Assembly (NCBI RefSeq): GCF_011038975.1
Contig: NZ_JAAKEC010000001.1
Location: 1 to 64,000, forward strand
Origin: Adlercreutzia sp. ZJ176
GTDB lineage: Bacteria; Actinomycetota; Coriobacteriia; Coriobacteriales; Eggerthellaceae
DNA: 64,000 nt
Direction of reading: 5' to 3'
Positions 32,404 to 40,405 of this stretch are shown one piece after another (within the stretch, counting starts at the first letter, position 1; each line of letters opens with the position of its first letter). The translations under genes and the position numbers were made by a program. The notes beneath the pieces are model-generated. The model saw only the letters and a program-made list of their open reading frames with translations, searched no databases and was not told the DNA's origin.

Positions 32404-32667
32404 ATGCCGAGCAGCGAGCCGCAGGTGCGCGTAGTGCACAAGCCAGTCGTTCCGCGCAAGGCTGGTGAGAAAGCGCGAAGCGCGAACGGCGCAGGCGAAC
32501 AGGACGAAGCGGGCATCCACAGCAACGCAGCGCACGCTGCCGCACATGCCGCAAGCGCACCCGACCCCTTCCTGCGCGCGGAGAACGAGGACGACGACGG
32601 CTACGACCCCTACTCCGACCGCCCCGCCGAGCGCGAGCCCCTCTTCGAAGCAAACCCCTGGAACTAG
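32404..32667 (+). CDS. small acidic hypothetical protein
   Basis: This 87-residue protein has no recognised family. The N-terminal third is basic (VRVVHKPVVPRKAGEKAR), the middle has Ala/His (SNAAHAAAHAAS), and the end is strongly acidic (RAENEDDDGYDPYSDRPAEREPLFEANPWN). It is probably disordered. The ATG at 32404 has AGGAGGGG eight bases upstream. An in-frame ATG within the parS site would add MFHVKH-type residues that are just translated parS. It follows metA by 128 bases. Confidence 0.55.
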   Translation: MPSSEPQVRVVHKPVVPRKAGEKARSANGAGEQDEAGIHSNAAHAAAHAASAPDPFLRAENEDDDGYDPYSDRPAEREPLFEANPWN

Positions 32668-32734
32668 CCGCCGCACGCAATTCCACCGCGCGCGGTCACC
32701 ACAGTTTCCTGCATCGCGTCTCCCAACACGTCTC

Positions 32735-33098
32735 GTGCGGTTTCTCGCAACACGTTGCGAGAAACCGCACAAATGCCAGCACGTTTCAAAAAAGAGCGAG
32801 AGATTTCTCGAGTACTTTCTCAGCGTGTTTAACGAAACACGTTTCGCAAAACGTCACGAACGCCGGCACGCTTCTCGCGTCGTGTTTCTCCCAACGCGTT
32901 TGGCACAGACTCCTGCGTCGTGTTTCTCGCGTCACGTTTCGCAAAATACGCCTTGCGCGTTTCGCAAAACCGCACGAATGCCGGGGCGCTTCTCGCGTTG
33001 CGCCCCCCTCAACGCGCCCCACGAAATGCGCCCGGCGCGTTTCGCAAAACGTCACGAACACCGGGGCGTTTTTCGCACCATATTTCGCAAAACGCGCC
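32735..33098. repeat. cluster of degenerate GTTTCGCAAAACG repeats
   Basis: It starts with a 17-bp perfect stem (GTGCGGTTTCTCGCAAC and complement, 32735-32770). Three or four copies follow of a unit of roughly 90-100 bases containing GTTTCGCAAAAC(G/C), then (T/G)CACGAA(C/T)(G/A)CCGG, then a stretch like GCGCTTCTCGCGT. Copies fall near 32845, 32965 and 33038. It fills the convergent gap between the small ORF and the HAD gene and shares its core with the palindromes at 6656 and 9459. Confidence 0.65.
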
Positions 33099-33767
33099 CT
33101 AGGAATCCCCGAGGAGCATGTCGGCGGTCACTTCGACGAGGGACTCTGCGAACAGGTCGGATTCCCTCTTCAAATCATCCTTGGTTGCGGACAAGTCACA
33201 GTCGTGGACGCCGAGCGTGCGATAGCCGGCCGCGTTGAGCGTCCGTATGGCGTAGATCGCGTCCTCCACGCCCCAGGTCTGCTCCCGCGTGGTGCCGAGC
33301 GCCTCGCGCGCGCGGTCGTACACCGCGGGCTCGCGCTTCGAGGCCCCCACCTCGTCAACCGACACCACCGCCCGCAGGTACGGCGCGAACCCCGCCACGC
33401 GCAGCCCCGCATCGAGCAGCGGCTTGGGCGAGGAGGACGCCACCGCCATGGGCACGCCGCGCGCGTCAAGGGCGCGCACGAGCTCGAGCGCGCCCGGCTT
33501 CGCTACCGCGTGGCTCTCGTAGAAGTCGCGCATGATCTCGTCGATCATGCGCTCGACGTCGGCGCCCGACTCCCCCAGCCCGAACCTGCCGTGCAAATAC
33601 GCGCCGCACTCGGGGATGGTCATGGTGGTGAGGATGTCGGTGTCCTCCTTCGTGAGCTCCACGCCCACGCGCCCAGCAAGACTTGACTCTAGCTCCCGCC
33701 ATGCCGCCATCGAGTCAAGCAGCGTCCCATCACAATCAAAGACAACGCCCACGCGCTTCTCCTGCAT
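33099..33767 (-). CDS. HAD-superfamily phosphatase, beta-phosphoglucomutase-like
   Basis: This 222-residue HAD hydrolase has DCDGTLLDS near residue 10 (nucleophile Asp and acid/base Asp), the Ser/Thr motif AVASSSPK near 107, lysine in GASKREP near 142, and the acidic pair in WGVEDAIYAI near 165. A helical cap (about 18-85) places it in subfamily I. The substrate is unknown; relatives act on sugar phosphates. AAGGAG precedes the ATG at 33767 by seven bases. Confidence 0.85.
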   Translation of the reverse strand: MQEKRVGVVFDCDGTLLDSMAAWRELESSLAGRVGVELTKEDTDILTTMTIPECGAYLHGRFGLGESGADVERMIDEIMRDFYESHAVAKPGALELVRALDARGVPMAVASSSPKPLLDAGLRVAGFAPYLRAVVSVDEVGASKREPAVYDRAREALGTTREQTWGVEDAIYAIRTLNAAGYRTLGVHDCDLSATKDDLKRESDLFAESLVEVTADMLLGDS

Positions 33768-33833
33768 CAATGCACTCCTTCTCCGCCTCTTCGGCACGTT
33801 CGGTCAACTACCCTGCGTTCTGCATCTATGAGC

Positions 33834-33859
33834 AAAGAAGGGGGTCTGCGACCCCCTTC
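33834..33859 (-). terminator. terminator of lysA-hom
   Basis: GAAGGGGGTC pairs with GACCCCCTTC across TGC; on the minus strand TTTGCTC follows. It lies 73 bases past the hom stop. Confidence 0.65.
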
Positions 33860-33931
33860 GAAACTCCAGTCAAATCCGACCCGCCTCAGCGCGACCAGCG
33901 CGACCAGCAAGGCAGACCCCGGCGAAGCCCG

Positions 33932-35215
33932 CTACTCCTCGACGCGGATGAGCGACGGCTCGGCGTGCAAGACGTCGTCGAGGCCGCGGATCTCCTCGAT
34001 GACCTCGCGAATCGCGCGCTCCTTGGCCGTGTGCGTCACGTAGACGATCTCGACGGTGCCGCCGTTCTTCTGGCCGCGCTGCACCACCGAGTGCACGCTC
34101 ACGCCGTGGTTGGCAAACACGCCCGCCATGGCCGCCAGGACGCCCGGGCGGTCCGACACGGTGAAGCGGATGTAGTACTTCATCGAGAGCTCTTCGATCG
34201 GCAGGATGGGCAGCTCGTCGGTGCAGGTGCAGCCCACGATGGGGTTGATGCCCTGCTGCATGTGGCGCGCCACCTCGAGCACGTCGCCCATGACCGCGCT
34301 CGCCGCCGCGCCCGCGCCGGCGCCCTCGCCGAAGAACATCGTCTCGCCCACGAAGTCGCCCGTCACGTAGATGGCGTTGAACACGCCGTTCACCTTCGCC
34401 AGCTGGTGGTCGACCGGGATCATGGTGGGGTGGACGCGCACGTCGATGCCGCCCTCGGTGCGGTGCGCGATGGCCAGCAGCTTCACCACGTAGCCCATGT
34501 CGCGCGCCGTCTCCAGGTCGACGGGCGTGATGTTGGTGATGCCGCGCGTGTACACGTCGTCCATGGTCACGCGCGAGTTGAACGCGATGGACGCCAGGAT
34601 GGCGATCTTGGCGGCGGCGTCGAACCCGTCGACGTCGGCCGACGGGTTCGCCTCGGCGAAGCCCTTCGCCTGCGCCTCGGCGAGCACGGCGTCGTAGTCC
34701 ATGCCGTCCTCGTCCATGCGCGTGAGCATGTAGTTGGTGGTGCCGTTCACGATGCCCATGACCGAGCTGATCTCGTTGGCGATCAGCGAGTGCTTCAGCG
34801 GCCCGATGATGGGGATGCCGCCGCCCACGCTGGCCTCGAAGGCGATCTCGCGGTTCTTGGCCGCGGCCGTCTCCATGATCTCCTTGCCGCAGGTGGCCAT
34901 GAGCGCCTTGTTGGCCGTGACCACGTTCTTGCCGGCAGCCAGCGCGTCGAGCACCACGGTGCGCGCGAACGTGGTGCCGCCGATCAGCTCGATGACCAGG
35001 TCGATGTCGGGGTCGTCGATGATGTCGCGGAAGTTGTCCGTGAACAGGTGCCCCACGCCGTGCGCCTCGGCCTCGGACGGGTCGAGCGAGCACACGCGCG
35101 CCAGCTCGATGTCGATGCCGTAGTGGCGCAGGAACGCGTCTTTGTGCTTCAAGATGATGTCGATGCAGCCACCGCCCACCGTGCCGGTGCCCACCAAGCC
35201 AATTCTAACCGCCAT
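33932..35215 (-). CDS. hom: homoserine dehydrogenase with ACT domain
   Basis: It reduces aspartate semialdehyde to homoserine, supplying methionine and threonine synthesis. The 427-residue protein has a Rossmann motif GLVGTGTVGGG (6-16), a catalytic domain with KALMATCG and ANPSADVDGFDAAAK, and a C-terminal ACT regulatory domain (about 350-425, YYIRFTVSDRPGVLAAMAGVFANHGVSV), which usually binds threonine. It follows lysA by 47 bases, so the two branches of the aspartate pathway are co-transcribed. Confidence 0.96.
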   Translation of the reverse strand: MAVRIGLVGTGTVGGGCIDIILKHKDAFLRHYGIDIELARVCSLDPSEAEAHGVGHLFTDNFRDIIDDPDIDLVIELIGGTTFARTVVLDALAAGKNVVTANKALMATCGKEIMETAAAKNREIAFEASVGGGIPIIGPLKHSLIANEISSVMGIVNGTTNYMLTRMDEDGMDYDAVLAEAQAKGFAEANPSADVDGFDAAAKIAILASIAFNSRVTMDDVYTRGITNITPVDLETARDMGYVVKLLAIAHRTEGGIDVRVHPTMIPVDHQLAKVNGVFNAIYVTGDFVGETMFFGEGAGAGAAASAVMGDVLEVARHMQQGINPIVGCTCTDELPILPIEELSMKYYIRFTVSDRPGVLAAMAGVFANHGVSVHSVVQRGQKNGGTVEIVYVTHTAKERAIREVIEEIRGLDDVLHAEPSLIRVEE

Positions 35216-35262
35216 GTCGTGCTCTCTCCTTCGTTTTGCCGCGAAGCGCGAATCCCTCGAAC

Positions 35263-36618
35263 CTACAGATCTCGCTGATAGAGATCATTATACGTTTCGC
35301 GGCGCGTCACCACGCGCGCGACGCCGTCTTTTACGAACACCACGGCCGGGCGCGGCTGCCCGTTGTAGTTCGAGGCCATGGTGGCGCAATACGCGCCCGT
35401 GCCGAACACGCACACGATGTCCCCCAGGTCAGGGTGCTGTAGCGGCATGTCGATCACCACCGCGTCGCCGCTCTCGCAGTGCTTGCCGCACAGCGTGACG
35501 ATCTCGGTGCGCGGCTGTCCCGCCTTGTTCGCGATGGTCGGCTCGTAGTCGGCGTGGTAGAGCGCCGTGCGGATGTTGTCGGACATGCCGCCGTCGACCG
35601 CCACGTACTTGCGGATGCCCGGCAGCGTCTTGAGGATGCCCACGGTGTAGAGCGTCACGCCCGGCGTGGCTACCAGGCTGCGGCCCGGCTCCACCATCAG
35701 GCGCGGCAGCGGCAGACTGTGCTGCTCGCACAGCTCGCGCACGGCGGAGCAGGTCACCTCGGCGAAGTCCTCGATGGAGGACGGCTGGTCCTCGGCGGTG
35801 TAGGCGATGCCCAGGCCGCCGCCCAGGTCGAGCTCCTCGATGACGCAGCCGTACTCGTCGCGGATGCGCGCCATGAACTCCACCATGACGGCCGCCGCCT
35901 CACGGAACGAGTGCAGCGCGAAGATCTGCGAGCCGATGTGGCAGTGCAGGCCGACCAGGCGCACGTTCGGCGTCTCGAGCGCCGTGCCCACGCAGATGAA
36001 CGCGAAGTCGTCGCGCATGTTGAAGCCGAACTTGGAGTCCTCGCAGCCCGTGCGGATGTACTCGTGCGTGTCGGCCTCCACGCCCGGCGTGATGCGCAGG
36101 TAGATGTCCTGCACCTTGCCCAGGCGCCCGGCGATCTCGCTCACGCGCGCCAGCTCGATGCGGCTGTCCACCACGATGCGGCCGACGCCGGCGGAGATGG
36201 CCTCCTCGAGCTCCTGGGGCGTCTTGTTGTTGCCGTGCACGAACACGCGCTCGGCCGGGAAGCCCACGCTCAGCGCGCACGCCAGCTCGCCGCCGCCCGA
36301 CACGTCGAGGCACATGCCCTCGGCGTTCGCCAGGCGCACGACCTCCTTGTTCAGAAACGCCTTCGACGCGTAGATGATGTCGGAGTTCTCGTAGCGGGCG
36401 CGGAAGGCGTCGCGGTAGGCCTCCATGCGGCTTACGAGGTCGGCCTCATCGAACACGTAGAGCGCCGTGCCCTGCTCGCGCGCGAGCTTCACCATGTCCA
36501 CGCCGCCGATGAACAGATGGTCGTCGCGCACCTCCGCGGTCATCGGCAGCACCGCGCCCAAGTCCATGGTGGTGCGGTTGTCGGGCTGTTTCGTCAGGTC
36601 AGAGGCGGGCAGAGACAT
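35263..36618 (-). CDS. lysA: diaminopimelate decarboxylase
   Basis: This PLP enzyme of fold III forms lysine from meso-diaminopimelate. The PLP lysine is Lys86 (YASKAF). HCHIGSQ lies near 220, the phosphate-binding LDLGGGLGI near 260, EPGRS near 320 and CESGD with the active-site cysteine near 395. The 451-residue length is normal. The start at 36618 has AAAGGAA upstream; the longer frame to 36717 has no support. The presence of lysA suggests complete lysine synthesis. Confidence 0.95.
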   Translation of the reverse strand: MSLPASDLTKQPDNRTTMDLGAVLPMTAEVRDDHLFIGGVDMVKLAREQGTALYVFDEADLVSRMEAYRDAFRARYENSDIIYASKAFLNKEVVRLANAEGMCLDVSGGGELACALSVGFPAERVFVHGNNKTPQELEEAISAGVGRIVVDSRIELARVSEIAGRLGKVQDIYLRITPGVEADTHEYIRTGCEDSKFGFNMRDDFAFICVGTALETPNVRLVGLHCHIGSQIFALHSFREAAAVMVEFMARIRDEYGCVIEELDLGGGLGIAYTAEDQPSSIEDFAEVTCSAVRELCEQHSLPLPRLMVEPGRSLVATPGVTLYTVGILKTLPGIRKYVAVDGGMSDNIRTALYHADYEPTIANKAGQPRTEIVTLCGKHCESGDAVVIDMPLQHPDLGDIVCVFGTGAYCATMASNYNGQPRPAVVFVKDGVARVVTRRETYNDLYQRDL

Positions 36619-36814
36619 AGCGGTTCCTTTCGTGAGCCGGACTTGGCGCCGCAGGGCGCGCAAAGCCGACAGCCTAGCATCGAGCGTGTGAAGTCCACAG
36701 TATACCGTGACGAACAAAAGCGCGTTTTTCCATCAGGTAAATTGTCGGGAAAATATCCGCCGCCATTGTCAAGAAGATGCAGGGCCTGTTCGCCCAGGAT
36801 GCTATGTCCCGTGC

Positions 36815-37090
36815 TATCCTGAGCGATCAGCCTCTCCACGTGCCATCCTGAGCAGAGCGTTCGCAGAGCGCGGAGCTGCGTCTCCTGCTCTGAGGGAGTC
36901 GCCCTCAGTGTCACTGAGCGAGCAGGTCCTGCACGTGCCATCCTGAGAGAGTCGTCCTCAATGTCATCCTGAGCGAGCGAAGCGAGTCGAAGGATCTGGC
37001 CCCGAGCATGGCGCGCCCGCATGCAACACTCAGCCGCGGCCAGATCCTTCGACTCCGCGCCCTGCGGGCGCTTCGCTCAGGATGACACGG
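36815..37090. repeat. array of CATCCTGAGCG / AGGATGACAC repeats, partly inverted
   Basis: Degenerate copies of GCCATCCTGAGC recur at about 36816, 36843 and 36940. A full copy in reverse orientation (36962-37001) then faces a full forward copy (37038-37088) across 36 bases, making a large inverted repeat. The family is the same as at 17132 and 17306. The array fills the 625-base gap between lysA and the MoaE-like gene. Confidence 0.7.
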
Positions 37091-37200
37091 GAGAGGAGCC
37101 CTTCGCTCACTCAGCGACAGGACGGGGAGCACCTCGCTTGCCCGGGATGGCAGACGCAGCGGACGCTCAAAGTCCCAGGCCCGCTTCGCATAAAGTCTCC

Positions 37201-37206
37201 TATAAT
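37201..37206 (+). promoter_or_regulatory. -10 box of the MoaE-like gene
   Basis: A perfect TATAAT, 37 bases before the start codon. No good -35 hexamer at 16-18 bases. Confidence 0.4.
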
Positions 37207-37243
37207 GGGGCAGAACTATTATCTTTAGCGAAGGGAGATTCCC

Positions 37244-37639
37244 ATGGCCAAGCAGGAACCGTCAATCGACCAGTGGCTCGCCGAGGCGAAGGCCGACCCG
37301 AAGGCGGCGCAGTGCGGCATGTTCCTCACGCATAACGGCGTGGTGCGCGTGACGCCGAAGGCGCAAGTGCGTGAAGGCGTCGAGGGCCTCGGCGAGGTGG
37401 CGCAGGTCGAGTTCTCCTATGACGCCGCCGGCCTCGAGGCCGCCGTCAACGAGGCGCTCACCTGGGACGGCGTGTACTACGTGCGCGTTTGGCTGAACGA
37501 GGGCACCTGCAGCGTGGGCGACTCGCTCATGTACGTGCTCATCGGCGCCGACATCCGCCCGCGCTGCATCGACGCGCTGCAGAAGCTCGTCGGCAAGATC
37601 AAGAGCGAGCTCGTGGTGGAGAAGGAGATCTACGCCTAA
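37244..37639 (+). CDS. MoaE-like protein (molybdopterin synthase large-subunit family, divergent)
   Basis: This 131-residue protein resembles molybdopterin synthase catalytic subunit in outline: GMFLTHNGVVR near 25 (compare the GTVR motif), then GDSLMYVLIGADIRPRCIDALQKLVGKIKSELVVEKEIYA at the end. It is shorter than usual and the conserved PIWKKE lysine motif is replaced by LVVEKEIY. It may be a diverged MoaE or a related protein with a different job. It is encoded alone, with AGGGAG before the ATG. Molybdopterin would be needed by the bis-MGD enzyme at 53469. Confidence 0.5.
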   Translation: MAKQEPSIDQWLAEAKADPKAAQCGMFLTHNGVVRVTPKAQVREGVEGLGEVAQVEFSYDAAGLEAAVNEALTWDGVYYVRVWLNEGTCSVGDSLMYVLIGADIRPRCIDALQKLVGKIKSELVVEKEIYA

Positions 37640-37649
37640 AGCACGTTAC

Positions 37650-37830
37650 GGGTGCGCAACGGGCGCGGGCACGAGGCGCGCGGCGGGCGCGGGCACGAGG
37701 CGCGGGACGGTGGGCAGCTACGACCACACCACCGCGGCACGAGGTGCGCGGCGAGCTCAGGGGCCCGGAGTGCGTGCGAGTGCGCGGCGGGCGCGGGTGC
37801 TGGCACGAGGTGCGCGACGGGCGCGGGGCG
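37650..37830 (+). repeat. GC-rich direct repeats (GGGCGCGGGCACGAGGCGCG)
   Basis: Several imperfect copies of a GGCACGAGG(C/T)GCG-containing unit at irregular spacing occupy the 260-base gap before the acetyltransferase gene. TATTAT at about 37857 is a possible -10 for that gene. Confidence 0.5.
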
Positions 37831-37899
37831 CAGCTTTCCTTGCGGCTGCCCCTTCGGTATTATGGAGCGCACAGCGCTCCGACGAGAGGGGGAAGACCC

Positions 37900-38733
37900 A
37901 TGCTCACCGAGAACATGACCCAGGCCTACCTGGACCGCATCAGCTTCACCGGCCCCGCCCGCGCCGACCGCGCCACGCTCGACGCGCTCGCCCGCCGGCA
38001 CCAGTGCAGCGTGCCCTTCGAAACGGTCATGCTGCACCGCCGCGGCGCCGTGCCTGACCTGGACGTCGACGTCCTCTTCGACAAGGTGGTCACCCGGCGC
38101 CTCGGCGGGTACTGCTTCGAGCTGAACAAGCTGTTCGAGGAGCTGCTGCGCGCGCTCGGGTTCGATGCGCGTCCCGTGTTCTGCCGCTCGGTGCGCGGGC
38201 GCGACGCGCGCATGCCCATCAACCACCGCGGCGTCCTCATACGCCTCGACGAAGGCGACTTCTTCGTTGACGTGGGCTTCGGCGGCCCCATGCCCGCCGG
38301 CGCGCTCCTGCTCGCAAACGGCGCGGAGCAGCACGTCGCCGGCGAGCTCTACACGCCCCGCCGCGTCGACCGCGCCTTCGACCGCACCTGGTGGCAGGTC
38401 GAGCGCGTCACGCACGCCGCGCGCGACCTGTATGACGACGAGGCGCCCGAGCGGTGCCAGGTGGAGCTCGAGCTGTGCACCGCCGCCGTCGAGGACATCG
38501 ACTTCAACGCGCTCAACCTGTTCTGCGCGCAGCCGGGAACGCTCTTCCGCGACCACGAGGTGGCGAACCTGCGCACCGCGGACGGCTACCTCGGCCTCAA
38601 GGACGGCGTGCTCACCAGGCGCGCAGGCGGCCAGAAGAAAGTCACCGAGCTGCCCGACCGCGCCGCCGTCGACGAGGCGCTCGTCACCTTCTTCGGCATG
38701 AAGACCATCCGCAACTGGCCCGCCGAAGGATAG
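37900..38733 (+). CDS. nat: arylamine N-acetyltransferase
   Basis: This cytosolic enzyme acetylates arylamines, hydrazines and related drugs with acetyl-CoA. The catalytic triad Cys72 (RLGGYCFELN), His109 (INHRGVL) and Asp124 (FVDVGFGG) is intact and the 277-residue length is normal. The ATG at 37900 is preceded by GAGAGGGGG; frames reaching further upstream run through GC repeats. In gut bacteria NAT can inactivate 5-aminosalicylate; here the substrate is not known. Confidence 0.93.
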   Translation: MLTENMTQAYLDRISFTGPARADRATLDALARRHQCSVPFETVMLHRRGAVPDLDVDVLFDKVVTRRLGGYCFELNKLFEELLRALGFDARPVFCRSVRGRDARMPINHRGVLIRLDEGDFFVDVGFGGPMPAGALLLANGAEQHVAGELYTPRRVDRAFDRTWWQVERVTHAARDLYDDEAPERCQVELELCTAAVEDIDFNALNLFCAQPGTLFRDHEVANLRTADGYLGLKDGVLTRRAGGQKKVTELPDRAAVDEALVTFFGMKTIRNWPAEG

Positions 38734-38755
38734 AGGCCCCAAGAGGGACGCCCTG

Positions 38756-39898
38756 TCACAAGAGGCCCGTGCGAACCGCCTCTTCCACCTCGCTCGCGAT
38801 GGCGCGCGCCTTCCGCAGGCTCATCCCTGCGCGTTGCCCCACATCCACGAGATCATCGAGCTCGATACCCCGCCCCTTCCCGTTCACCATGGTGGCGTGC
38901 TCACCGTTCATGCCTTCGCTTTGCGTGAGATCGTAGGCAGGGGAAAGGCGCCACGCACGTGCGTCCTCGTCGAAGATGAACGAGAAGTTCTTGGCGTGGT
39001 CGTCCCTGTTCCCGGCGAGCACGTTGAAGCACATGAGGCGGTAGAGCTGCTCGACGCAGTCAAAGCTGTCCGTAAGGCGCAGGGCCAGGCGCATGAGCAG
39101 GTCATAGTCGAGATTGGGGATGCGATGCGAGGTCTCGAGCAAACCCCCGGCGGAAACCATGTGAACCTTGTGCGCATTCCCCTGCGCGTCACGGCGGCGG
39201 TCGAATCGGCGCGTGCCGAAGTAGCCGGCACATTCTCGGGAGGGAAAGAGCCTCACCTCGGGCATGATGATGCCGCAGCGTTGTGCGGCACAGGCCATGC
39301 GATACTCGTGCAGGCCGGCGTCAGCCGCGTCATGAGACGAGGGGAACTTGATAATCCATGCGCTTCCGTCAACGTCGGTCATGATCTTCGGCCGAGCCCC
39401 GCCTGAGGACCCGCCGAGCGCGAACAGCGCGTCCAGGTCCTCTGAGAAGTCGGTGCGCAGCATGCGCGCGCACTCTGCGGCGATGTTGTCAAGATCCTCG
39501 ATGCCCGGTTGGCTGGCAAGCGACATGGCGGGCACATATTCGAGCGCGCCCAAGCCGCTTGCGCCGATGATCGACAAGCGCGCGAGAACTCCCACGTCAA
39601 AAGGGTCAGCGCCATGGCGCCTGAGGAGCCGGTCGACCAGGAGCCTTCCCCACCCGTCGGGCAGGCTGTCGTCAAACACGCCGAACACGCCGTTGAGGGG
39701 ATGGGGCTTGGCAACGAACACGCGCTTCTCGAGCGGAAGGCTGAACGGGCTGATGCTGAAGCCGTCAGCGATCCACTCGCTGCTGTACTCGAACACAAGC
39801 AGGCCGTTAGGGTCTTGCGCAAGCGTGCCGACGACGCGATCATGGTAGATGACGTTGAGGAACGCTGGCTCCGCGAAGGAGCGGGGCGGCATGGGCAT
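38756..39898 (-). CDS. hipA: HipA-type serine/threonine kinase toxin
   Basis: The 380-residue protein has the HipA fold: an N-terminal subdomain (LPDGWGRLL near 80), the glycine-rich GGSSGGARPK loop near 165 containing the regulatory serine, the catalytic NVLAGNRDDHAKNFSF near 297, and LSPAYDLT near 325 as metal-binding Asp. Proteobacterial HipA (about 440 residues) phosphorylates glutamyl-tRNA synthetase; shorter relatives hit other targets. It starts two bases after the hipB-like stop, as in HipBA operons. Confidence 0.88.
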   Translation of the reverse strand: MPMPPRSFAEPAFLNVIYHDRVVGTLAQDPNGLLVFEYSSEWIADGFSISPFSLPLEKRVFVAKPHPLNGVFGVFDDSLPDGWGRLLVDRLLRRHGADPFDVGVLARLSIIGASGLGALEYVPAMSLASQPGIEDLDNIAAECARMLRTDFSEDLDALFALGGSSGGARPKIMTDVDGSAWIIKFPSSHDAADAGLHEYRMACAAQRCGIIMPEVRLFPSRECAGYFGTRRFDRRRDAQGNAHKVHMVSAGGLLETSHRIPNLDYDLLMRLALRLTDSFDCVEQLYRLMCFNVLAGNRDDHAKNFSFIFDEDARAWRLSPAYDLTQSEGMNGEHATMVNGKGRGIELDDLVDVGQRAGMSLRKARAIASEVEEAVRTGLL

Positions 39899-39900
39899 GG

Positions 39901-40179
39901 CTACCTCCTTGCGTTGATGACGTCTTGGATGGAAGCGTACTGCCTTTTCGCGAACAGCGCGTCGAAATCGTCTTCGCAGCTCAGCGCAATGGATATGCGA
40001 ATGAGCGACTCGAGGGATATCTGGTGCGTCTGCTCGAATCGCTTATAGGACCCCAGGCTCATGCCCGCCTTCTGGCTCATCTGGACTTGGGTGAGCTTGA
40101 GCTCTTTGCGACGCGCGCGAACGCGCTGCGCAAGGGCGGCGGCTATCTCGGAAGGAGTCTGCTGGTCGAGGTCAATCAC
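39901..40179 (-). CDS. hipB: HipB-type XRE antitoxin
   Basis: This 92-residue protein has a Cro/CI helix-turn-helix at about 15-70 (RVRARRKELKLTQVQMSQKAGMSLGSYKRFEQ). It should repress its own promoter and bind HipA. The start is GTG at 40179; there is no ribosome site, but a perfect TATAAT ends seven bases before the GTG, so the message probably begins at the start codon (leaderless). It is immediately followed by hipA. Confidence 0.85.
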   Translation of the reverse strand: MIDLDQQTPSEIAAALAQRVRARRKELKLTQVQMSQKAGMSLGSYKRFEQTHQISLESLIRISIALSCEDDFDALFAKRQYASIQDVINARR

Positions 40180-40186
40180 AGCTCAT

Positions 40187-40215
40187 ATTATAGCCATTTC
40201 GGCATTTTATTGCCA
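40187..40215 (-). promoter_or_regulatory. hipBA promoter with overlapping inverted repeats
   Basis: TGGCAA (40210-40215) and TATAAT (40187-40192) are 17 bases apart on the minus strand. GGCA-N6-TGCC (40201-40214) covers the -35 and GCC-N5-GGC (40193-40203) the spacer, both candidate HipB operators. Confidence 0.6.
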
Positions 40216-40308
40216 CAATAGCGCATATATGCGCCCTAGCTCTAGGGATTCGTCGTTTTATTGCCAGGGCGCCCGGTGTGGGGCGCCCCTCTTCCCGAAA
40301 GCCCCGCC

Positions 40309-40339
40309 AAAAAAACGGGCGCCCGGCGCGGGGCGCCCG
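40309..40339 (-). terminator. intrinsic terminator of the pur operon
   Basis: CGGGCGCCC pairs with GGGCGCCCG; on the minus strand seven Ts follow. It lies 66 bases past the purL stop. A second hairpin with the same arms lies at 40267-40288 without a T-run, apparently a duplication. Confidence 0.85.
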
Positions 40340-40405
40340 CTTCTCCTTTCGAAGGCCTCGCCCAAAGGCGAGCGGCCCGCGCAGGGGGCCTTTCCAGAAA
40401 CCTCC

